Source: Vermamoeba vermiformis (lineage: Eukaryota; Tubulinea; Echinamoebida). From it: 64,000 nucleotides of DNA. The DNA lies in assembly GCA_045837725.1 (NCBI GenBank), contig JBEWZL010000136.1:1-64000 (forward strand). The letters run 5' to 3'. Made by a program: the position numbers and the translations under genes. The notes under the pieces were generated by a model. The model worked only from the letters and a program-made list of their open reading frames with translations, was not told the DNA's origin and searched no databases. Each line of letters starts with the position of its first letter. Within the stretch, counting starts at the first letter, position 1. Positions 27,791 to 34,904 of this stretch are shown here, one piece after another.

Positions 27791-28132
27791 ATGGCCACAC
27801 TTAGGGAGTGTTATGATAAATTAATCGCAAAGTTCGTGGGCTTTGCTGCACAACTATTTCCCGATAATGAAGACATCAAAATGGCCTTGGCGCAACTTAC
27901 ATTGGCCCCTATGCTGATGGTTTGTTTCAACGTAAAGCAAAAGATTAAGCCTGAATGGATCGATGGTCAATTAAACCCAGCTGTCGCACTTAGTACTTTC
28001 AAAATCGACCTGAGTAAGTTGAAAGACGACGATTTGAAGCGCCTTAATGGATTCATTGAGGCACTTATCATGTTGTCTGACGAGGTAATTGGTGCCGCCA
28101 ACGAAACCATTTCAAAGGACAAACAGGCGTAA
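27791..28132 (+). CDS. Viral hypothetical helical protein, 113 aa
   Basis: A predominantly helical small protein from ATG 27791, no family recognised. Residues 1-60 form hydrophobic helices (FVGFAAQLF, TLAPMLMVCF); the C-terminal helix ends in a charged tail. It lies 78 bp before the major capsid gene on the same strand, so it may be expressed with it as a capsid-associated or scaffold protein. The promoter box AATTTAAAAATTTAATA and a TAATATA box lie upstream. Confidence 0.65.
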   Translation: MATLRECYDKLIAKFVGFAAQLFPDNEDIKMALAQLTLAPMLMVCFNVKQKIKPEWIDGQLNPAVALSTFKIDLSKLKDDDLKRLNGFIEALIMLSDEVIGAANETISKDKQA

Positions 28133-28210
28133 GGATAATGGTTTAATATAATATTTTATTTTTTTCGCGTGGATTTAATATAGATTATCTGACAAACCTA
28201 GTTTAACAAG

Positions 28211-29458
28211 ATGTCAACCACTAATTTTCTTACCCGTTTAGGTGATCGCCCGTCTTCATCTTTGAAGCTCATTAACGCAAACAATCCCGCGTACGAGACG
28301 ATCACTGTGAGGGACGCTGCTGGTCAAAATCAAGTCCTCCAAGCCGACCAAGCACGCTCTCATGTCTGCAATCAATACGACGTTGTGATCCCCGCGTTGA
28401 CCGTGCCTGCAGGCGTTCTTAACTCTGGCCGTGTTGATTTCCGTGTCCCCACCAACAATCTTAACTTCATCACCTCTGTGTCGCTCCAAATGACCATCTC
28501 CGAGACTGGAGGCGTGAATCCTATTACATTGTTGCCGGCACCCTTAATCATCGACTATATCCAGATCTACGCTGGAAACGGCCAGACCTTGATTGAGCAA
28601 CGCTATGGTGATGAATTGTGGCTCGATAACGCCTGGAGGACGTCTGAGCAAATGACATTGTTGGCCAACGCTGAAAACACCACAGCGACTTACGGTGCCG
28701 GTACTGCGATCAGTGCAAGCGGTTCTGCAACCTACTACGTCCCTATTGAGTGCCATTTGTCCCGATTGGAGTTGTTTGCCCCTGCTATTTCGTCTGACTA
28801 CTTATTCCGTGTTAACTTCCGATCCATCACCGCAATGACTGAGTCAGGTACTGGTACTCCCTCATTGGCGTCTGCTAACTTGATCTTCAAGTGCACTGAC
28901 TTGTCGCCTGCTGAGTGCAACAGATTGATGAATGAGTATCGTAGCTACAGACACACCTTCAGATATATTCAACCGGTCCGTCAGACCTACACCCAGGCCT
29001 TGGCCGCTTCGTCTGCTTATACCTTGCAACTCAACGGTGTCAACGGTATTGCTGCTTACTTCCAGGGTCTCGTCAGATCATCTAATACTGGTGCTGCTCT
29101 GCGCCAATCTGATCCTAACATATCTACACTCGATCTTCGCAACAACGCCGGTCAATCAATGATTGGAGGTCAGCCGTTGCCTTTCAACTACCTGCGATAT
29201 GTTAAGTCTGCCGAGTACTTCCCTAGTAGCATGTTGGTCAATATTCCTTTCCTTTGGTATTCGCACTCTGAAGACCCCAAGAAGGTCTGGGATATCAACG
29301 TTGTCGATGGCTTCAACGTGTACACCGGTCTTGAGCAATTATACATCACTACTGGCTCTGGCATCACTCCTGGTACGTTCTACATCGACTTGTACTTCAT
29401 GATGTACGGAATCATCGAGGTTAACACCGACGGTAGCGTATTCCAATACTCTTCTTAA
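28211..29458 (+). CDS. Candidate double-jelly-roll major capsid protein, 415 aa
   Basis: A 415-residue, almost entirely beta-rich protein with no membrane segment. The composition (Asn/Thr/Ser/Tyr), aromatic-rich strands and neat division into two halves fit a double-jelly-roll capsid protein. Examples are YVVPIPAL-type N-terminal strands, IIDYIQIYAGNGQTL near 120-135 and, in the second half, FPSSMLVNIPFLWYSH and FYIDLYFMMYGIIEV. It uses a noticeably richer C-ending codon set than its neighbours, as expected for a highly expressed gene. At 415 residues it is shorter than typical polinton capsid proteins (about 550-650). Context supports the call: a penton-like gene converges on it and the packaging ATPase lies 4 kb away. 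Assignment is by composition and context, not a family match. Confidence 0.65.
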   Translation: MSTTNFLTRLGDRPSSSLKLINANNPAYETITVRDAAGQNQVLQADQARSHVCNQYDVVIPALTVPAGVLNSGRVDFRVPTNNLNFITSVSLQMTISETGGVNPITLLPAPLIIDYIQIYAGNGQTLIEQRYGDELWLDNAWRTSEQMTLLANAENTTATYGAGTAISASGSATYYVPIECHLSRLELFAPAISSDYLFRVNFRSITAMTESGTGTPSLASANLIFKCTDLSPAECNRLMNEYRSYRHTFRYIQPVRQTYTQALAASSAYTLQLNGVNGIAAYFQGLVRSSNTGAALRQSDPNISTLDLRNNAGQSMIGGQPLPFNYLRYVKSAEYFPSSMLVNIPFLWYSHSEDPKKVWDINVVDGFNVYTGLEQLYITTGSGITPGTFYIDLYFMMYGIIEVNTDGSVFQYSS

Positions 29459-29518
29459 GTAGCTAATGAAATAGCAAAAAATAAGGCCATTGGGCATTAT
29501 ACCCATTTTTTTGAATAA

Positions 29519-30265
29519 TTAATTAGGGCGCTCCTGCGTGATCTCGAGGGTCATCGTCCAGTTGGCGCCATTGAGGTCTACATCAGCATAGGTGCGCGAC
29601 TTGAGCATTACCGTGAAGGTCTTGAGATACACCCTGTTTGACAACTGAAGCTGTTGGAATTGCGTATTAATATTGAAATTTACATAATTAATGCTGTTTT
29701 GATCCATTGGTATTTCGAAAGTATAGCTAAGTCCATCAGTAGTCGCTAGGGGCGCTCCGAGCTCCTTTATAATAACATAAATGGGCGTAGGAATGCCTAA
29801 ATTGAATACATTGGTGCCTGTTTGGGATGTAGCGCTGCCTGTATCGGTCGTGCCGAATCCTAGCACTGCATTCATCGTGGACTGCGATAAATTAAGTACA
29901 AACGGATTAGTCCCTGCAATGGTCGTCTTGAGTGTTGTTGAGTCGAAAGTAATGGTAAATGCATTGGCGTACACCGCATTCATCGCCGCGGCCAGAGCTG
30001 CACTCAGTGTGGATGTTGTATAGGCCCCAGCGGCCAACGTTATTGTGTAAGTATTGCCCGCTGCTGTGAATACTAAAACATTGTTTGATGAGGTGATATT
30101 ATAAATGGTATTTGGGACCTGAGCATTCAATAGTCGCACACTAATAACACCGTCAAGGGCGTCTTGAATCGTGCATATAAAGTTGCTACTCGTGCCGCTG
30201 CTACGGTCGGCTGAGTTAATGACAACAGGTTTAATTTGCAATTGCTTTTTATCACTGCAACACAT
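29519..30265 (-). CDS. Penton-like (minor capsid) protein, 248 aa
   Basis: A beta-rich protein with IPNTIYNI-type text (VPNTIYNITSSNN, about 50-62) and ITLAAGAYT followed by LSAALAAAMN (74-93). This pattern, an 'n-tiynI' strand, then 'itL-aGaYt' leading into a helix, is familiar from penton or minor capsid proteins of polinton-like viruses and giant-virus relatives. The remaining 150 residues are strands ending with FEIPMDQNSINY and a YLKTFTVMLKSR strand. It converges with the major capsid gene (60-bp gap). Moderate confidence. Confidence 0.6.
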   Translation of the reverse strand: MCCSDKKQLQIKPVVINSADRSSGTSSNFICTIQDALDGVISVRLLNAQVPNTIYNITSSNNVLVFTAAGNTYTITLAAGAYTTSTLSAALAAAMNAVYANAFTITFDSTTLKTTIAGTNPFVLNLSQSTMNAVLGFGTTDTGSATSQTGTNVFNLGIPTPIYVIIKELGAPLATTDGLSYTFEIPMDQNSINYVNFNINTQFQQLQLSNRVYLKTFTVMLKSRTYADVDLNGANWTMTLEITQERPN

Positions 30266-30377
30266 CTTGAGATTTTATATTAAAGGCGCAAAAAAATACT
30301 CATACACATACATAATGTCTTCAAGCTTACTACACTCGACCATTACAAATCTTTAAATCGCGAAAGACTGTAGCACC

Positions 30378-30677
30378 TTAGATACTCCTTAGATCTCTTA
30401 TCAATGTGGACAGCACGATAGCACCGCCGATAATAAGGCCACCATATATGATCCAGTCGATATGCTCCGCAATTCCAATTACGTTTTGGCCAACACTGAC
30501 TGTCCTATCCGCTATAGTAGTGAGTGGGTCGTCGCCTAAAATCTCACCTTGTCGTTTGCAATAAACCCTTCCTGCGACTCCGAGCCACCTACAGGCCGCC
30601 GACACATCATAATTATAGCATTCGGGGATAAGATAACTCAATGGTCCAGTCGAGCAATAAATTGGTAAATCTGCCAT
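30378..30677 (-). CDS. Viral membrane protein, 99 aa
   Basis: An N-terminal Cys-containing ectodomain (C8, C20, C29, C40) precedes a hydrophobic segment near 73-91 (IDWIIYGGLIIGGAIVL) and a short basic tail. It lies among the other small membrane proteins of this block (30728-31616). Probably a virion membrane protein; family unknown. Confidence 0.62.
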   Translation of the reverse strand: MADLPIYCSTGPLSYLIPECYNYDVSAACRWLGVAGRVYCKRQGEILGDDPLTTIADRTVSVGQNVIGIAEHIDWIIYGGLIIGGAIVLSTLIRDLRSI

Positions 30678-30727
30678 TCTTGAAAAACTAAATTAATCTA
30701 TATTATTAATGTTAATTTTTTGTACGA

Positions 30728-31090
30728 TTAAAACAGCATATCTCCGAGCATTACACCTAGTACTGTGCCTGCACCAGTGATGCCATTGAAGACGTAGCTA
30801 GTCGCTGTTTGGCCGATTGAGTTGGCGATTGGCCAATATATGGTCCTACCAAGGCCAATTTGAAGTGCATTGACGGTCGCTACAATGCCCAACATTTCGG
30901 CACTGCTCAATTGATCGCCGTTTGATGTCTTAACTAAAACATATGATGCCAAACCCATGATGCTACCGTTAACGCCCGCTGGAAGGGACTGATTGATTCC
31001 ACTGAGTGATTGGTACAATGGCGGATATGTGAGCGGCGAAACAAACTTGTCAGCCGCTGCTGCGATACCTCCCATCAAAATTAAATCCAT
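30728..31090 (-). CDS. Viral small membrane protein, 120 aa, paralogue of 12424-12783
   Basis: Three or four hydrophobic segments and a C-terminal Gly-rich helix ending GVMLGDMLF. It matches the 119-residue protein at 12424-12783 in length, start (MDLIL/MDIIL), a Pro-rich segment near residue 20 and terminal motif. The duplicates are 18 kb apart, on the same strand. Confidence 0.68.
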   Translation of the reverse strand: MDLILMGGIAAAADKFVSPLTYPPLYQSLSGINQSLPAGVNGSIMGLASYVLVKTSNGDQLSSAEMLGIVATVNALQIGLGRTIYWPIANSIGQTATSYVFNGITGAGTVLGVMLGDMLF

Positions 31091-31145
31091 GTTTTCTGGT
31101 TGTATATAATATTGTATCCAAACTATTTGATAAAATAATTATTTG

Positions 31146-31616
31146 TTAATTTACCCAGTTGTACAACCAGTTTCGGTACGCGTAATCAGCACCTACTTCA
31201 GATAACATCGCGACACCCACTATATTAATCAATGCTGATGTATTGAATATCTGGCCGTCGCCAATGTAGAGAAGGGCTACGGTACCGAGTGCATTAATGG
31301 CTGGATTCGCTAAGGACTTTTCAAAGTCGCTAAGGGCACGATAGTCATTTACTTGCTCAATGACTGTCTCGCTGAATGCATTGGCAATTAAATTACCACC
31401 TGCGACTGCCATACCAAGGGCCATTGGAATACTCATATCATAACCGAAAAATGGTATTCGGCCCTGTCCTTGGCCCATGAAACTAGACACGGCGTATGCT
31501 ACAGCGCCCGCCGCCAGGGGCTTGGCCGCCACTTTTGAAATGCGTTGAAGCGTACTCTCACGCTCACCACTGGCCATGGCCGATCCCATCGGCATATATT
31601 GTGAATACTTGTTCAT
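31146..31616 (-). CDS. Viral membrane protein, 156 aa
   Basis: A polar N-terminus is followed by about three hydrophobic segments (near 33-47, 61-80, 108-118, 125-140). It is Gly/Ala-rich, with an IPFFGYDMSIPMALGMAVAG segment. No family recognised. It lies in the same minus-strand block as the other membrane proteins, 55 bp upstream of the 120-residue gene. Confidence 0.62.
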   Translation of the reverse strand: MNKYSQYMPMGSAMASGERESTLQRISKVAAKPLAAGAVAYAVSSFMGQGQGRIPFFGYDMSIPMALGMAVAGGNLIANAFSETVIEQVNDYRALSDFEKSLANPAINALGTVALLYIGDGQIFNTSALINIVGVAMLSEVGADYAYRNWLYNWVN

Positions 31617-31665
31617 TGTTCGACTTCAAAAAAACTATATTATTGTTGTAATTTTTTCAAATAAT

Positions 31666-31803
31666 TTAAATGGTTCCCTTGCGGTACTGGGCCGAAGCCT
31701 TTTTGACTGCTGCTTTCCAGCTGCCGCCCCTCTTATGGATTTTCTTGGCCTTTGCAACAATCTTTTTGAGTGCTGTTTGGCCCTTCTTCGCTCCTCTCTT
31801 CAT
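31666..31803 (-). CDS. Viral tiny basic protein, 45 aa
   Basis: ATG 31803 to TAA 31666-31668. Extremely Lys/Arg-rich (KRGAKKGQTALKKIVAKAKK), followed by GGSWKAAVKKASAQYRKG. Like the protein at 24207-24377 it has core-protein composition. Its position between the integrase and membrane-protein genes, with short gaps, supports expression. Confidence 0.62.
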   Translation of the reverse strand: MKRGAKKGQTALKKIVAKAKKIHKRGGSWKAAVKKASAQYRKGTI

Positions 31804-31849
31804 CGTTCGACTGTGATTAATAACTTAAACTATATTTTAAGGTACAAAC

Positions 31850-33025
31850 TTAATTTTTAATTAATTGTATTTGGTTTCGCACGGTCGTTATTGTCCCGCC
31901 ATCAGGGGCCTCAACAGTGTACTTGCCGCCATATACCTTGCTAACTGTGTAAATCTGCTTAGACCATTGAGGTATATAACCCTTTACGAAGTTGTGCCTT
32001 CTGTCAGATTGCAACCTAGGGTCTAATGCATAAATGGACACACGCACTTGATTTCCAACAGATACCTTCGGGAATTCCCTTGTGGTTTGTTTAATAGACT
32101 TATCCGCGGCCTGTTTGATACGTTTAGCTGCGGCTTTGGCCGTAGGATCACGCCTGTTCTTATCATGAAGGGAGAAAGGGCGGCACTTGGTAGTCGCATG
32201 TAGGGATTCGTTGTACATCAAAACGCACCAGTCAACAACGCGTCTATCTACCTTAAGGCGCGGTCCTGAGTTGTTAAGCATGTACTTTTGAATAATCCCC
32301 TTGATAGTCTTATTAAATCTCTCCACGATTCCCTGAGACTCCTTCACGTACACACCGGACCTAATATGCTTTGGATGGCCACCATTTGCCCTTGCAAATT
32401 CGTCAATGAAGGCCCTGAAGCTCGCTTCGAATTCCACTCCATTGTCCGATTTGATCACTTTTGGATGGTTCTGGGGCGTCATAATCTCACGCATGAAGTT
32501 CGCGGTATCAGTGGACGTCGGAGTCTTACCGTTGCGCTTAAGTAATGTCTTTACCCATGCGAATTTCGAAAAACAGTCTATGACACAGAATAGCCACACA
32601 TCTTCGTTATCGCCTGACTTGTAAAGGGTGCAATCGCATTGCCACACAGCATTAGGTTCCCGCACAATCGTTGGTCTTGTAATAGGATTGTTGCGTGCGA
32701 CATATCGTGTCCTTTGTTGCGTTTCATTTTTATTCAACCATTCATTTATGAATCTGAATGATATATTTGCGTATTCACGCTTGAGGTCATCGAAAAGTTT
32801 ATCACGGCCCAATCCGGTCTCTTTGTAGCGTGCTGATACAATCTCCTCGGCCTCCTGGGGTCTCACTACACGTCTATTGGTGCCAGAGGCGAAAAGTACT
32901 CCATTGCGCAATTCAAATTGGCTCGCAACGGCCTTAAAACGGTATATCCCGGACCTAGCAAGCGGCGGCAAGGCCCCTTCTGAGTGATACGCGATGATCC
33001 TGTTAATGTCCTCGTCAGTTAACAT
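31850..33025 (-). CDS. DDE (rve-type) integrase, 391 aa
   Basis: Retroviral/polinton-type integrase. The catalytic triad is visible: D131 in WQCDCT, D194 in IKSDNGVEF and E235 in SQGIVERFNKT. The last two are 40 residues apart, close to the usual D-D-35-E spacing. Supporting residues include CVIDCFSKFAWV and the loop YNESLHATTKCRPF. Residues 1-120 form an N-terminal domain without an obvious zinc-binding HHCC set. The C-terminal domain (about 320-391) looks like an SH3-type fold (VRVS...WSKQIYTVSKV...YTVEAPDGG). It should act on the TG...CA ends and create the 5-bp duplication. It diverges from the packaging ATPase. Confidence 0.93.
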   Translation of the reverse strand: MLTDEDINRIIAYHSEGALPPLARSGIYRFKAVASQFELRNGVLFASGTNRRVVRPQEAEEIVSARYKETGLGRDKLFDDLKREYANISFRFINEWLNKNETQQRTRYVARNNPITRPTIVREPNAVWQCDCTLYKSGDNEDVWLFCVIDCFSKFAWVKTLLKRNGKTPTSTDTANFMREIMTPQNHPKVIKSDNGVEFEASFRAFIDEFARANGGHPKHIRSGVYVKESQGIVERFNKTIKGIIQKYMLNNSGPRLKVDRRVVDWCVLMYNESLHATTKCRPFSLHDKNRRDPTAKAAAKRIKQAADKSIKQTTREFPKVSVGNQVRVSIYALDPRLQSDRRHNFVKGYIPQWSKQIYTVSKVYGGKYTVEAPDGGTITTVRNQIQLIKN

Positions 33026-33073
33026 TTTGTAAAAATAATTTTTTATTTTACTATATTATAGCAGGAAAAGATA

Positions 33074-33853
33074 ATGAATGCAATTAAGACCCCTTCATCC
33101 ATTTTAATGTGCGCGGCCCCGATGGCTGGCAAATCATACATGATATCCTATTTACTGTACTGTTTGTGCAAAATGAAGCGATTTAACCATGTTCTCGTGT
33201 TTTCACCAACGGCCCACGACGATTACAAGTTTGTGCCTGAAAATTGGCGTTATGACGAGTGGAAGCCTGATGTCGTGCAACATCATATGGCCCAACAGAA
33301 ACGACTGATGGGCGAAGGTAAAAACATTCAAATGGCAGTTGTTTTCGACGACATCATAGGTACTTTTAATATGAAAGACAAGCTCATTGAAAAACTAATG
33401 ACAACATTTAGGCATTATAATATGACTATATTTGTCGCGACTCAGTGGGTTTATGCATGCCCACCGTCGATTCGTAATTCGGCTTCGTATGTATTTATAT
33501 TTCAACAGTCAATGGCCAGGGCATTTGACGCATTGTACGAGTCATTTGGCCAATTGTTCGAGACCAAGGAGCAATTCAAGCGCGTGATAAATTCCTGTAC
33601 GCATGACTATAATGTACTTATGTACGATCGAATGGCCCCAAATGATATCCGTAAGAAATACAAAGTAGTCAAAGCAGGTGTTGTACCGTCCAATTTTAAA
33701 TTAGTTGATGCCGCGAAACAAAAAAATTCTCAAACTAAAAATTTAAGTTATGATAATTATAATACAAATTACAACGAAGATGACGACACCGAATACCGTG
33801 GACAAATCGTTCCTCGCTCAATGCATAATTATGGCCGCGGAGGAATTTATTAA
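33074..33853 (+). CDS. A32/FtsK-HerA-type genome-packaging ATPase, 259 aa
   Basis: Walker A is AAPMAGKS (residues 14-21, K20); the first Gly of the canonical GxxxxGK is replaced by Ala. Walker B is MAVVFDDI with D92 and D93. The sensor motif IFVATQ (119-124) is followed by PPSIRNSASYVFIF, the typical continuation in packaging ATPases of viruses with double-jelly-roll capsids. The C-terminus is Asn/Asp-rich and disordered. The role is pumping viral DNA into the capsid. It diverges from the integrase gene; its last 74 bases overlap the next frame. Confidence 0.88.
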   Translation: MNAIKTPSSILMCAAPMAGKSYMISYLLYCLCKMKRFNHVLVFSPTAHDDYKFVPENWRYDEWKPDVVQHHMAQQKRLMGEGKNIQMAVVFDDIIGTFNMKDKLIEKLMTTFRHYNMTIFVATQWVYACPPSIRNSASYVFIFQQSMARAFDALYESFGQLFETKEQFKRVINSCTHDYNVLMYDRMAPNDIRKKYKVVKAGVVPSNFKLVDAAKQKNSQTKNLSYDNYNTNYNEDDDTEYRGQIVPRSMHNYGRGGIY

Positions 33854-34076
33854 AATCGAGGACAACAGCAGGGCCGCTTTACTTACTTATAATAATGACA
33901 ATCTGTTGGAAATCAAGTTGCTTCAATCAGGTGGTTTCATTGCAGCTGAAGCGGCCAAGATGTACATAGCCGCGCGTGGTGGGGCAGCTACACAGGCGGC
34001 ACTTAAGGCCGAGATGGAGCGTGCTATGAGGGCTGAAACGGACCCTGTAGCAGTGCGGGCTCAGGATAGCGAGTAG
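33780..34076 (+). CDS. Viral small protein running into the right terminal repeat, 98 aa
   Basis: The longer frame opens at 33750 with an ATA-rich stretch; plausible starts are ATG 33780 or ATG 33831, the latter just inside the ATPase gene end. The core (EEFIKIEDNSRAALLTYNNDN... GGFIAAEAAKMYIAARGG) has helical Ala-rich text. The last 10 codons and the TAG stop lie inside the right 116-bp repeat, so any change in the repeat alters the protein end. Family unknown. Confidence 0.5.
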   Translation: MTTPNTVDKSFLAQCIIMAAEEFIKIEDNSRAALLTYNNDNLLEIKLLQSGGFIAAEAAKMYIAARGGAATQAALKAEMERAMRAETDPVAVRAQDSE

Positions 34077-34161
34077 GCAGCGCTGAGCACGATTTATGCT
34101 TGATTTATGCATGCCGGGCCTAATTTTTTGTTAGGCAGTGTCTCGATGTCGCACTATTTCA
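34046..34161 (+). repeat. Right 116-bp LTR-like terminal direct repeat
   Basis: Identical over all 116 bases to 9549-9664, same orientation, TG...CA ends. The first 31 bases also encode the end of the preceding small protein. Confidence 0.95.
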
Positions 34162-34177
34162 CCAAGCCAATCTTCAT
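34162..34177 (-). pseudogene. First 16 coding bases of the split host gene
   Basis: On the minus strand ATG at 34177 opens MKIGL and reaches the element border at 34162. It continues in frame at 9543 when the element and one CCAAG copy are removed. The upstream 34178-34250 stretch would be its 5' leader and promoter. The right copy of the duplicated target is 34162-34166. Confidence 0.85.
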
Positions 34178-34904
34178 AGTGCCAGGTTGCGTTGATGTGT
34201 TCTTGTGATTAAAATAAAGCGAGTTAGATTTAATTACCGACAAGGACAAGATTGACGTGTGGAGGGAAACAGGATCAAAATTAACTTCGGAACAATAATT
34301 TAGGCAAAGATGCTTGTATTTCTAATGAGGACACCAGCATAAAGATAACGTACATAATACTTAAATTATACCGGCAGAAGTAGGCCAGCCTTCTCGATCG
34401 AGATTTAAAAAACGAATGCCGAAACTCGTTTCGCTACAACAGTTACCGCACGTGCCTAAAATATTTTTCGTACGGTTTTTTCTTTCAAATCTGAATTAGA
34501 CCAGATTTAAGCCAGAACCAAATCTGCAATATTTGACGGTAATAAAGCTGCATTGGGGTGAGCGGGAAGGGATATGCTCTATTGCTGGTGGTAGTATCCA
34601 TTTGAGAGCTCAGATTAGTCCTGGGCTCTCCGCCGCCTAAATTTGTGGAGGTTCGTTGAATCCGACACGTCACCACGTCGTAAAATTTTCCTTGCCTTGA
34701 GGAGTCAGCAGAACCAAATTTAAATTCTTTAAGATTAACCATACACAACAAGCGAGTTTTGCCGGTAAGTAAAGAATAAGAATAAAAACGAAACCGATCG
34801 ATCGGCATTATTTTGCATCTCGTTTGTGCTTGCCGTGAATGCACTAAAAACTTATTCTTTACGCGTTCTACCTAGTAATTTTATATTTATAGCACTCCTA
34901 GATC
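34178..34904. other. Intergenic, host promoters
   Basis: No gene is supported. It holds the leader of the split gene (minus) and the upstream region of the Ca2+-ATPase (plus). The minus-strand frame at 34485-34844 lacks splice or motif support. Confidence 0.5.

Larger units (their letters stand above)
9549..34161. mobile_element. Integrated polinton-like/virophage-like DNA virus with LTR-like ends
   Basis: The unit is 24,613 bp and is framed by identical 116-bp direct repeats and a 5-bp duplication. It carries capsid, penton-like, fibre, packaging ATPase, integrase and replication genes. Genes are intronless (apart from one group I intron), tightly packed and in divergent or convergent blocks, unlike the intron-rich flanks. 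Known polintons normally use terminal inverted repeats, a 6-bp duplication and a protein-primed DNA polymerase B. Here the repeats are direct, the duplication is 5 bp and no polymerase was seen. The integrase is of the retroviral/polinton type, which fits TG...CA ends. Repeat identity and the intact genes suggest recent insertion. Confidence 0.92.

Noticed and set aside
31850-33025. Tyrosine recombinase as the integration enzyme
   Set aside because: The gene shows the D, D, E triad of rve integrases and none of the R-H-R-Y residues.
9549-34161. LTR retrotransposon or retrovirus
   Set aside because: No reverse transcriptase, RNase H or protease could be found, and no primer-binding site follows the left repeat. 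Capsid, fibre and primase-helicase genes point to a DNA virus.
9549-34161. Assembly chimera of viral and host contigs
   Set aside because: The 5-bp duplication and exact restoration of a spliced host frame are hard to explain by misassembly.
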